A stretch of DNA of 64,000 nucleotides from contig JAHEWK010000004.1 in the NCBI GenBank assembly GCA_020740775.1, forward strand, positions 2,604,001 to 2,668,000, in the 5' to 3' direction. This document shows, piece after piece, positions 22,430 to 33,531 of the stretch. Below the pieces are notes generated by a model. That model had not been told where the DNA came from. It saw nothing but the letters and a program-made list of their open reading frames with translations, and did no database searches. A program made the position numbers and the translations under genes. This DNA comes from Ilyonectria destructans (taxonomy: Eukaryota; Ascomycota; Sordariomycetes; Hypocreales; Nectriaceae). Position 1 is the stretch's first letter; each line of letters starts with the position of its first letter.

Positions 22430-25400
22430 GTTGCGATGGCCGTGTTGCAGTGGTGAAGCGCGAGGAGAGCAGGGCAGATGAGAGGATAGGGTGAGACGAT
22501 AAAGTCTAAAACGTGATGGCCAGGAGAGCGCTGGATGAGGTTCCCGAATGGGCGATGCGTGGCGATCTGTCTGTAGACGGAGAAGGTACAGCACGTAGCG
22601 TGGATGCGGATCGACGGGTTCGTGTGAGGACGACCAACGATGGAGACTTGAGGCGAGGATGGTGGTCAGGACTGGTGGCGAGTCCTTGTATAAAGCAAGG
22701 CGTTGTTTGCAGGTGGAGGGTTAGTGGTATGGAGTCGACAGAGATGACGGAAGGAAGAGAGGAGGAAGCTCAGAAGCAATGAGTTGGCGATAGGCGATTA
22801 AAAGTACGAGCCAGGATACGGCAAACAACGGACGGCCAGTGGTTTAGAACGAGGCTTCGAGACTCCCCACCGGAGGAGCAGGGGAGCAGGGGAGCCTGGT
22901 GAGCAGGGGTGTGTTGTTTATGGGTCTAGAGGCATGGGTGTGAAGTGTGAAGTGTGATGTGTGATGTCCGGGATGTGAAGAGTGTGTGTGGAGGAGGAAG
23001 AGGAAGGGTGGTCACAACGGGATGGGCTGGGTTATTAGTTGTAGCGTGTGTGGTGTGGTGTCAGTTGGATGCCTGGCTGCTTGTCTGGCCGCTGGTGGTG
23101 TACTTGGAACGGCGGAGGACGTTGGGAGATGCAGGGCGACAGAGGGAAGGAGGAGAGAAGAAGGGGTGGATGAGTGGGTGAGTGAGTGAGTGGGCGTGAG
23201 ATGGACCACCTTCCAGGGGGTGTAAAGGCTGCGATGGATGCGATGGGCGCCATGGATGGGTTGAAAGTGGATGCTTGAAAGCTGATGCTCATGCTCAAGC
23301 TCATGCCGCCGCCGCTTCTTCTGCGTCTGCATCTGCGTCTGCCGCTGCACTGCGACGATGACGATTTTGGAGATGGGAAGAAATGTGGGCTCGGCCTGGC
23401 TTGGCTGGCACGGGTGGGGTGGACCCGTTGCTGACCCCCGTGACGACGACTGCACCCACCAAAACACCACAAACACCACTGACACCACCGCTGGGCGCAC
23501 TGAGCCACCACTCAGGATCCCACCGAGAAGACTGCCAGCACCCACTCCACTAGGCCCATCCACTGAACACGTCCCATTCCACCCATTCCACCCATCCCAG
23601 CGCCCCGGCTGCAGGTGCCCACACTGCCCCGACTCGCCCGATCGTGGTGAAGTGAGGGCCGCTGAGGGTGGTGGTGGGCTCTGGCCTGTTGGCATCCAAC
23701 CTGGGCGCTCAGCCTGCGCTTTGTGGCGCCGGAACGGGCTGGCTGTAAATCGGGAGTGTCTCCAGCTTGTTCGGTGCCGCGAATATCCAATCCCACGAGG
23801 CCATCTCAAACACGGGTCTGAGGCCTGGGGCCAAGGACTTTGCCAAGGAAGGAAAAAAGACAAGGAAACAGAAGGAAGGAAAAGAACCATCAATGCTCAC
23901 GAGCCACGACTCGGCTCGCCCGGGCTGTGCGACGAGATCATGGCACGCTTCTTCGCTCGTTGTTGCTCGTGCTCGTGCTCGTGCTGAGGTGGGATCCAAT
24001 AACGAGCGACGACGCGCAGTACCGTGCGCGCATCGTAGGCTCCGAGAATGTCGTGCATCGCCGACCGCGGCCCTATTTCGTCCACTCTTCGACACCGATG
24101 CCGATGCAGACACTCACACTGCGAGCTACAGGTTTCAACCACATCTCGGATATGTTGTGACACGGACGAGACACGAGGACTCGGAGCCACAGACAACCGC
24201 CCGGCCCCAACGCTAAGTCTTCTTCATTCCTCATTCCAAAACAGTCTCGCGGAGGGATCTAGGACCTACGTAATTGATCTCTCCGACGTCAAGGCCCCAT
24301 CTCGTCTCGTCATCGTCATTCCGTCTACCGGTCGGTGGCTTGCCCGAGGAACCGGGCTGGAAACTGGCAGAAGCAATATATGGAACCTCCGTACAACCAT
24401 CATAAGCCAGGCTAACTAACGTGGGTACGGGCAGCTGGGCCACCCCTTACATGGCCTGTAGGAGTTGGAGTAGGAGTTGGAGCAGCAGTTAACACACCAA
24501 CCAGGTGGAAGATACAAAGCTGAGGCCCTATGTTGCAATAAAGATTAGCACGTTGCTTTTTAACTTTGTATTTTGTTGGAATTATTAGGAACCATATTGC
24601 CCAAGGGGTGGCCAACTAAGGGGGTGGCCTCTGCCAGACCCCGACATTATTGAGATGGGCTGCTTCGACGTGCATTACGGTCTGGCCTGCACCTCTGTCG
24701 TCATCCAATCCCAAGTGCAGTTGACACGTCGCCGGCCAAGGAGATGGAGAAGGAAAAAGCAAAAATAGCAAAAACCTACAGAGTCTCTCGCAAGGGCCGT
24801 GTTTCGGGGAGTCGTGGATCTCGGTGACTCGGAAAGAGTGGGTAGCAGTGGGCTCTCTGGGTACGGGGACAAGAGAAATGCCATCATGGCGCTTCCTCTT
24901 CACATTTGGCGGGCACCAAGAGCCACCAGGGCGGGCACCACAGCGGGTCGGGTAATTGTATCTGCTCATCGACGCGCTGGGGGACCTGGCCATAGGGCCC
25001 TAAACCTCCAGACCCATCGATCGGCTCATGATTATCATGCGCCTGGCGCTAGATCATTCAACGCCCAGCTGCACCCTGTGTGTCCCTGTCCGGCTGGTTC
25101 CACTCTGGGCGATTGGATATCTCAATGGGACGGTCGTGGGATGGATCTTGGGATACGGCGAGAGATGAGAGAATGAATGAGGGAGAGCTTCCGAATGGCT
25201 GGCCTGTGCAGTAGAACTCTTTGGGCATGGTCTGGGCGAGAGCAAGACGATGATCCCATTTTCCCGTTGAAAGTGATTCGCCGTCTCACGCATGCCCGGC
25301 GTTCCAACACGACCACGACCAACTTTCATCAACTCCCGGGCACAGCCCACAGGTTGTTGCCAACGAACCGAGCACCCTCTTCACCGGAGGCGGCCAGTGA

Positions 25401-28261
25401 GTTGACGTACTACGTCGACCACTGCGCGGCAGCCACCTGCACGTTGACAAGCCCGGGGAACCAACCGACCGAGTCACATCCCACTGGCTTCAGCGGCTTC
25501 CTCCAAGGCGGCCGGGATCCTTGATCTGAGATGGAGGATCAGCACGCGGCTTCATTCGCCCATGTCCGCCGCCAGCTGGCCGGTCAGCCTCTGCTGCCCC
25601 CATCCCGGTCCCATCCCATGCCAATTGCCATCTCACCCGCCGCCGCATCGACTAACACGCAGCGCCGCCAGACCCCTGCCACACCGTCTCAGCACTCCCG
25701 CGTGGAAAACGAGGCAAGCACTCAGACGACTGGCCCTCGACGTGGCGCGGCTTCACACTGGACCCGCCCGACCGCCAGCCACGATTGGCTGTGCATGTCG
25801 TTCAGAGTGAGGCGGACAAGCATGGAGCGCTGCAGCGGCGCCAGGGCAGAGGGCACCTTGACAGAGACACCGCATGCTCTTACTCACACCTCTAGTCTCT
25901 AGTTTGCGACTGACCAACTGGCGCAGCACGCGATGCAGCAGCCTCTGGGCCTCTGGGCAATGGCTTCTGGGCGACGGCTTGTCGGTGTCGTACTCGCCGC
26001 ACTCGTCTTACCCCGTCCAGACCGTCAAACGCAAGTCGCCCTGTCCCGTGTCCTCACATCGTCATCTGCGCCTGTGCCTGTGGGTCGACGATCGCCCGCC
26101 ATGGGTGCAATTAAGTCCTAGTCGTCAACAGCGCTGGCAGTGCTCGCATCTCCAGCTCCTTTTGGCTCCGGGCACTCGCTGGGCGCTGAAGCACCTGCTT
26201 TACAGTACATTAGCCCACAGGCGCTGGTGCAGCATGCATCCCGTCCATCTCCCAATCCCCAACATGCCGGGCACCGTCAACCAGCTCCCCAACGGCGGTT
26301 GCAACCCAAGCCAGGGCCCGAGAAACCACCAACAACGCAAACCAACCTGGCCACCGATGAGACCCAAACCGAACCCAAAGGTCACCGACACGGCTCGGCA
26401 CCCGCCACAGATAGCATCACCTGCCGACGATGCCGCATCCTCCTCGCTCTCGCTTCATCCTTTCGCGTCAATCCGCTTGGTCCATCAAGTTCCACCCAGT
26501 GCCCCGTTACCTCGCTCCCTGCGTTGATCATGCTCCAAGCCATTCCGAGCCGTTTCAACTCCCTCGCCTGCAGATCTTCAAATATTCTCCAATCATTTGC
26601 TCACGTCTTCACCTCTCTTCCGGCTCAATTGCTCCCCCACACCGTATTCAAGCCAAAACGTGTGAGCCACGGCGTGGTGGCAGATCTAGGCCCCAGTTTT
26701 GAATGACTCTTCCGCTGTTGGTGTCGCATTAATGCAGCTCTCAAGGTCTAGAATGAGACTTCTGTAGAGCCTGATTGAACGGATCCTACATAGTGGCGGC
26801 AGCTAACAAGAAGCTGCAAACACGCAGAGCCTCGCCCCTGGTCGCTTCGAGACTGCATCAAGACAGCCAAGACAGCAAAGCCTCACCGAGCAAGGCCCCG
26901 ATGGCGTACACCGCTTCATGTTGTGTTTTCCTTGTAGCAAGACGGTGCACTTTGTGAATTGCCCGATGCTTCCGATTCGCCCCATCTAGTTCCTCCGCCC
27001 TCCAAGTGATGCAGAGCGAGCGGCGTATTGGGGAGCACAGCCTTCCAGCCTGCTCTCGCCGGTGCATCGCCCGCATTGTCCAACGTGCTGAGCACTGTAC
27101 GCGCGGAAGACGGAAAGTCCCTGACTCAGTAGCTACCTTGGTAAGTTATCTCTAGCTGAAGTTAAGGTCGCGCAACCTGGTCGAGGTTACATGATTCGTC
27201 GGCGTTAGAGCTGCGCCATAGTCGTTCGTACCTGAGACTTTCGCCGGAATACCACGTAGTTCTCGCTCAAACCAGAACTCTGCTTCATCACGTTACAACC
27301 CGAGATATGTAGCAGCACCCGGAACTGTCATCTGTCTGCCGCGGCGACCTGAATAGGGCAACCAAGCTGACAATCAACCAGCGACGCCGGGATGCCCTTG
27401 ATTACTATTGCGCTTTGAACATCATGGCATATTACCATAGCTCTTAGCGCGAGCTCAAAACTAATTAGAACAAAACCTCAACGGTCACCTGCTCAGGAAC
27501 CAAGAAACGCCAGTTCCATCTGGGCAGTTTGCTGGAGAAAGGGCCGTCCGAGCTCTAGGCTAACGGACCGACGATCAGATCGTAAACGCGTCAGGGATCT
27601 CGCATAGCTCCTAGAGTGAGACCTGCTGGGAAATCACCACTAAGTCATCGGCCGTTCGCGAGGACTCTAGGATCCTGTACATCCGACACGTGTCTGGTAG
27701 CGAACCGAATTTCCTGATGTCGAAATTTGACACCTGTTTGATCTAGTTGGACGAGGATGTCCCTGGTAATCTCGTGCCTGTCTGTGTGTTTAACGGCGAC
27801 GGTCGACCGAAGGACACTAGTTGGACTGTTAGAGCTCGGAGACACTGGTTTGACTCCAGAGTCGACTATTTTAAGCCGGTGAACTATTTCTACGTGGCTA
27901 GCCAGCGGGGCCATATGACTCAATGTCGGCAACGGCCTTGATTGAGCATGAGCGGAAATGCCGACGGACGTGACGCCGTGTCGGAGGTTTGAACAAGGTG
28001 GATTTCTTTTGTAAGCGCTTGGAGCATTGTGGATATTGATTTTGCACAAAGCTCTGGTCGGGAGCTTGGAGCTCCGGGATCCCTTGCGACAAATGCACCG
28101 GCAAATCTCCGGCTCAGCGGACTAAGCGGTCCCTGGCAACTCCACAGCTCGGCCCATCATGACACCTCATCGCAACACGAGTCCACGAACGACCACTGGC
28201 CGGCCTCTTCGGGCGATTCCATCTGTCTAGCTCTATGTGAGCAGGCACGCCGCACGGCAAA
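22430..28261. other. 5.8 kb gene-poor region
   Basis: No gene could be supported. It holds the upstream region of the C2H2 regulator and the promoter of Yos9. Long frames occur (minus 23012-23893, plus 23358-23987, plus 25874-26527) but they are low-complexity, rich in His/Pro/Ser/Arg, overlap on both strands and lack motifs. Short tandem tracts are present: GGAGCAGGGGAGCAGGGGAG near 22875, GTGTGAAGTGTGAAGTGTGATGTG near 22940 and GGAGTTGGAGTAGGAGTTGG near 24460. From about 26700 to 28000 base composition is more even and nothing is recognised. Confidence 0.45.
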
Positions 28262-29897
28262 ATGCGCCGTTCGAATCTACTCCTGCTGGCCGCGATCCAG
28301 CTCGCCGGAGCTCGTTCGCCCGGCTTCAGCATCCACGAGGACCTGCTGACGTTCCCTCAGGTGCGTGTGCTCCCCTCACTTCCCCTCCAACCGCGCCCAG
28401 CTGTGCCGTGCTGATGCGACCCAGTTTGAGGTTGTGTTTTCTCCAGAGTACATCACCGAGAAAGATGCGAATGCCATACTAGAGAAAGAGAGAAACAAAC
28501 CCTCCTTCTGGGCTGGGTTTGAGCAATCCATCCTCGAATACGAAGCCAGCCAGGCCAGCCCCGGCGCCGATGATATCCCTAAGAAGGAGGAAAAGGAAGA
28601 ACCAAAACATGAACCAGAGCAAGAAACAGAGCAAGAATACACCTATGAGCTCATGAAGCTACCTCCCCATCAATACCTCTGCTCGATCCCCGTTGTTTAC
28701 CCCCCCTCTGCCGACGACAAGACAGCCAACGAGCTCGCCAAGGCCGAGGAGGCACGCGAGCTGAGCCGCGCGACCACCAGCGGATGGGACCTCGTCGCCG
28801 AGATCGAGGAATCGTGCCTGTACTTTATGTCGGGATGGTGGAGCTACAGCTTCTGCAAGAACCGCGAAATCGTCCAGTTCCACGCCCTGCCGTCCGTCCC
28901 CAACGGCCAACCCCCCAAGCGCGATCCCAACACTGCCGCGTACGTGCTCGGCCAGACACCCACGATCCCCGCGGCCGCCGCGTACCAGGCCAAACAGAAT
29001 GGCGACGGCGCGCCGCCACCCGCAGAGCTGCAGGCTAAGGGTGACCAGCGATACCTGGTGCAGCGGCTGGAGGGAGGCACGCAATGCGATTTGACAGGGA
29101 GGGACCGAACTATCGAGGTGCAGTACCACTGCGTGCCGGGTCTGAAGAACGACAGAATTGGGTGGATTAAGGAGGTTACCATCTGCGCGTATCTCATGGT
29201 GGTTAACACCCCCCGTCTATGCAACGACGTGGCCTTCCTGCCCCCCGAGGAGACCCGAGCCGACCCCATCAACTGCCAGCTCATCGTTGGCAATGATGCC
29301 ACTCCCCCGTTGCTGGATCAGGAGAAGCTGTATGAAGAGCCCGTTACCCAAGAGAACAAAGACACCCAAGAGCAGCCGGTGGCAGAGGGTGATGTCACCG
29401 AAACCCCCCCAGCAAAGAAGGAGGTCAACGTCGGCGGCGTCATCGTCGGCGCACGCAAGGTCCTCTCTGGCGCCGATGAGGTCGGCAAGCCCCCCGCGAA
29501 GCTCACGCCGCCCAAGAGCTACTTCTCCAACCAGGAGACGGACGGCCAGCGCTTCATCGAGATGGTGGCGCAAGGCAAGAGCGCAGCCGACGGCGGCGAA
29601 GTCACCTCGATGAGCGACGAAGACCTCGTTAAGCAGGAGCTGAAGCCGGACGTCGTCGCGGACATGATCAAGGAGATGCAAAAGCTTGCCGGCGTCGACG
29701 GCTGGAAGCTCGAGCTTGTCGAGCTGCCCGGCGGAGTGCGGGAGCTCCGGGGATATATCGACGAACCGGAAGCCGGGAAGGGGAAGGCGACGGATGCAAA
29801 GCCTGCGAAGGCGGCGGAAGCTGGAGATTCTAAGGGGAAGCAAAAGGAAGAGGACGGAAGTGAGGAGAAGTTCTTCAAGAACAAGGATGAGTTGTAG
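28262..29897 (+). CDS. yos9: ER quality-control lectin Yos9/OS-9
   Basis: Two exons (28262-28360 and 28425-29897) encode 523 residues. Residues 1-18 (MRRSNLLLLAAIQLAGAR) form a signal peptide, then SIHEDLLTFPQ|FEVVFSPEYI, typical of the Yos9 start. The MRH lectin domain spans about residues 164-300: CLYFMSGWWSYSFC with the paired Trp, Q in IVQFHALP, D and R in QCDLTGRDRTIEVQYHC, and E and Y in KEVTICAYLMVV. These are the mannose-contacting residues of OS-9 lectins. It recognises trimmed N-glycans on misfolded ER proteins and passes them to the Hrd1 ligase for ERAD. A charged linker (about 80-105) and a Lys/Glu-rich tail flank it. The protein ends in KNKDEL, an ER retrieval signal. A minus-strand frame of 288 codons overlapping the 3' half is a shadow. 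Confidence 0.93.
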
Positions 29898-32421
29898 GCA
29901 TAGGGTCGTTGTATAGTTATAGGCGTTAGGGGTGATGCATGAGATGAATACATAGACGTCACAATTCTCTCCGGTTCCCTTTCTTCGAACTGCTGAGTGA
30001 ATAACGCGCACTAACAAGGCACGACATGCCATAAGCCCTGTCGGTGTTGAGGCAAGCCAAGAAAACACGGGAATCAGAGGCATTGCGGCAAGAATGTTGA
30101 AGCATAGGCCATGATAGTATGCCTGATATCATAGTCTTACATAGTTGGGTTAGCTGTTCTAGTTGCAAGGACGCCTCAAGGTATAGGGTAAGTGGAAACC
30201 GAATTCGGGAAACGTTTAGGATCCAAACTGTTGGATCTTCTGGCGCTGGTCATGTTACATGGAGTATTTCTATTCACAGGCAGAAGATATAGTTTACTAT
30301 GTAGCATACAATGTGCCTGCTATATGAAAGATAGACATCTCCCTGTCCCAAATGCACCCCACCATACTTCGCAGTTATTCATATGTCTTGTCCTATGTAC
30401 GATCAATTCTCTCTCTCAGACATCTAAACCAACTCGCACTTCGTGCATATAACCTCAGAGGGGATATATGAGGCGGCACATCCATACTTGAGTTATGTAT
30501 TAATCGGCGGGGATAGACACTCAACATCTAGTTGTATATTACAACTCTGTCTAATGTACTGCCGGACGCTGATCTGTTCAAGCATATTGAACAACGCTAA
30601 ACTAAACTACCTTAAACCAGTACCTGGTTGCTTATCAACGAGGTGCATAGATGGGATGCTGTTCCGCCTCTGTAGTTGAGTAGAGTAGACAGGGAGATAG
30701 GATGATACATCAATCGTTGGCTGACTATGATATGAGGGAGAACGGTATTTGTAAACAGTCCCTTGCGCAAGTGATGCTTGACCTGAGGGCTTGTTGACGT
30801 ACCCCTTATCTGTATATGGCCTCTCGAGTTTCTTGATGTATTCTAAGTCACTATCTCTCGACTCGTCTTCTTTGCCTCTGTGGTCATCATGTCTTACACT
30901 CGCTATCCGAATGGCAATTCGTCCTAGCCGTATCATGGCAAGGTTCTAAATAATGTGTTCTCATAATTACGGTATATTGTTATGCATAACTGCACCTTGG
31001 TATGCGCCCTATTTTGAACGCAATGTCAGTCTTCAAACAGTTTCGACCTTTGTCTCCACGGCTCAGGCATCAGTATATCACTGCAAGGAGCAGCAGTCAA
31101 ACTAGTGACTGTGATATGACATTGCTTGCATGGCCTCCCGCCGTTAAATACTTTTGATAGAAGGGCTTAAGCGACGGCTCATAACTCTTGTGTTTCTTCA
31201 ACGCCACGGCACCAAGTCGTAGAGAGTGACGTATCAGATTGCCGTACTGTCCAATTATTCATGGGTTATCCCGGTCCTTGCTCTTGATCTTAAAATACCG
31301 ATCTACGAATAGTGGGCACGCCAACTTACCACGAACTACGTCAACGCTAACTGTTCTCCCTCGTCGTCAAAAGAAAGCCCGTCGACGACGATGCCGTATT
31401 AATCAGCCGACGAAGCACGCTGCGGGCATCGCAGGCAGCCCCCAAGGTGTGGACCTGTCCGCTTCCAAGGGCCGCCGGTTTGCATGATGTTGATGCGAGG
31501 CCATGCAACGTCCGAAGAGGCGGTATGCAAACCCCAGCTGCAGACGGTCGGTCCACTCGGACGCATCTGCACAATAATTACCGGGACCTAGGAGAAAGAA
31601 TTGGTCAGGTTTGCGAGGTGAGGTTGTAAAGGTTGCAAGCGATGTCGTATCCCGTCTAGCCAACGAGCACATAAGTTATAGTTCATGTTCGGGACGAGGT
31701 GGGTTAGTTCCGTCTCCTCAAAGTTCATGCGACGGCCATTAACTGGCCACGCGGACCCCCTTTAAAGCTTGGCTCAATGTGGCAATCGGCGGGAATGGCT
31801 GAGACGGACCTCGACCGAACTCGTCCTCTGCCGCTCCTCGCGCGGGTCAGGCCGGGACTTGCGAAGCTACGGGCCACTGTACTACCGACCGGGCGGACCG
31901 ACGCGATGTCAAGTGGATGTGTGGATGTGTGGATGTGGATTATGAATTGTGGTGTGTGGATTGCACCGGACTGGTCTCGCGCGGCGTTAGTAATGAGAAG
32001 CCGGGGCCGAACGGTTTTGTGCAAGAACATGGCATCCATCCCAGGGTCGCTCGTGTTGCTCTTGACGATGCAAGGGCTGAGCAGCTATGATTGTCTGGTG
32101 CTTACGGGGCCCCGGTGAAGCTCTGTCGGCGTTGCTGGTGATACTGCAAGGAGAACGATGTCCGTGCAGATCGGGCTTAGCGTCAGTGCCGTTTTTGCCC
32201 CTCCATACGTCAGCTATGACGGAGGCTTTGTGCCAGTTGAACAAACGGTGGGGCGAAACGGAGGAGAGAAACGGAATGGATCGGCGAGAAGAGCGTGCCT
32301 GTTGGAGTGCAGTTTTGCCTATCTCGTGATAGACTGAGGTAAGGAACCAGGCGATGCACTCTGAAACCAATATGGAATGAAACCACCTGTATTTATTTAG
32401 TTTCATGTCATGTCTCACAGT
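29898..32421. other. 2.5 kb intergenic, partly AT-rich
   Basis: Lies between the converging Yos9 and F-box genes. The part at 30190-31000 is AT-richer and contains a minus-strand frame (30607-30936) with a protein-like charged segment (HRGKEDESRDSDLEYIKKLE) but no known motif or clear splice sites. It could be a gene relic. A short GTGGATGTGTGGATGTGTGG repeat lies near 31915. No RNA gene was seen. Confidence 0.4.
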
Positions 32422-33531
32422 CTATCCTAGGAGGCTGAAGTCTGACCGCTCGTCGTATCCAGCAGAAGCCGTCTCCCAAAGTGTGCCCCTCAACGCATGT
32501 TGCTGGATCCAGCGTCGAGGGATAAGAACCTTTTTCCTGTCCCTATCTAGTTCATTAAAGTGACTGAAAGTATCGGCGAACCTGTTCCCTACGTCCATGA
32601 GGAGAACACGAGCAACGTTGTTGGGCCGAAGGTCGGTCCACGAGGAGCCAAACGCATCCACGAATACTAAGGTAAAGGGCACCTTGGTTTGGCTATCGGG
32701 TGTCGAATCACTTCTCAGGGTGTTGAGTGCTCGAGCCAAGTAACCCTTGACATTTCCTGTCATCAGTAAATGAAACGAACTATGGCGGGAGATGACCACC
32801 GTCTCCAGGTTCGGATGGCTGGCCATTAACTTGAAGTTCATGACTGGGCTGCCCAGCGACAACCGACGTAGCTTCGGCCAGCACGTGGCCCAGACCTCTG
32901 GGGAACCTGACCTGAAAGAGAAGCTATCGCCCACGCTGGTGAATTCTTCGAGGTTGACGAGGGCCTCAAATCCCGGCCGTAGAAGACGCATTAGCGAGTC
33001 CCCATCATGCGCGGAACTCACGGCCGCCAGCGGCATATTGATGATCAAGCGCCGAAGGGTCGGTGCAAGGCTGAGGAGGATGCCCTGGACGAGACCGCCA
33101 ATGACTGAACCAGAGAACCCAAGATCGAGGATGTCACTGCTGGAGACGTATCCAGGATGCGGAGCTGGCTCGTTGAAATGGCGGGGCCAGGGCCAGTTCG
33201 CAGTTGGAGCAGCCTCATCGCCTCGACATAGGCCCAGGAAGAGACTAGTGGGGCGACGAGGGTCGTCTGGAGACAGGCATTCTAAGGCTGCGGCGAAAGC
33301 TTGCGCTTGATTCAGGGAGGTTATGTGTGGGCAGGATTGCCACAAGAGCTTCGACGCAAGTTGCGAGACGCTTCGACAGACGCGCGTAAGGGCGAGGAGG
33401 CACTTGGTGTTCTCATGGGATGACGGTAGGATCGCATCTGGATTACTGGGAGCTAGTGACTCGATAATAAGGAAGAGAAGTTCCTGGGGCAGCCTTGGCT
33501 GAGGGGCATCATTTGCGCGGGGTGACTCCAT
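32422..33531 (-). CDS. F-box-like protein
   Basis: A single frame of 369 codons. Residues about 12-60 (RLPQELLFLIIESLAPSN...TLRRVCRSVSQLASKLLW-type pattern) match the F-box start LPxELLxxIxExL and the later VCRSxxxLAxxLLW helix. This indicates a substrate adaptor for an SCF ubiquitin ligase through Skp1. The rest has leucine-rich strand/helix alternation (LRRLIINMPL, NLEEFTSVG, LRRLSLGSP, NLETVVISRH), resembling the degenerate LRR-like region of fungal F-box proteins. No signal peptide or membrane segment is present. The substrate is unknown. This is a fast-evolving family, so no specific orthologue is claimed. Confidence 0.75.
   Translation of the reverse strand: MESPRANDAPQPRLPQELLFLIIESLAPSNPDAILPSSHENTKCLLALTRVCRSVSQLASKLLWQSCPHITSLNQAQAFAAALECLSPDDPRRPTSLFLGLCRGDEAAPTANWPWPRHFNEPAPHPGYVSSSDILDLGFSGSVIGGLVQGILLSLAPTLRRLIINMPLAAVSSAHDGDSLMRLLRPGFEALVNLEEFTSVGDSFSFRSGSPEVWATCWPKLRRLSLGSPVMNFKLMASHPNLETVVISRHSSFHLLMTGNVKGYLARALNTLRSDSTPDSQTKVPFTLVFVDAFGSSWTDLRPNNVARVLLMDVGNRFADTFSHFNELDRDRKKVLIPRRWIQQHALRGTLWETASAGYDERSDFSLLG

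Noticed and set aside
23012..23893. Minus-strand frame of 293 codons
   Set aside because: Low-complexity His/Pro/Ser-rich sequence overlapping equally long plus-strand frames; no recognisable domain.
29217..30083. Minus-strand frame of 288 codons antisense to yos9
   Set aside because: Shadow of the GC-rich coding strand of yos9; Leu/Arg-rich without motif.
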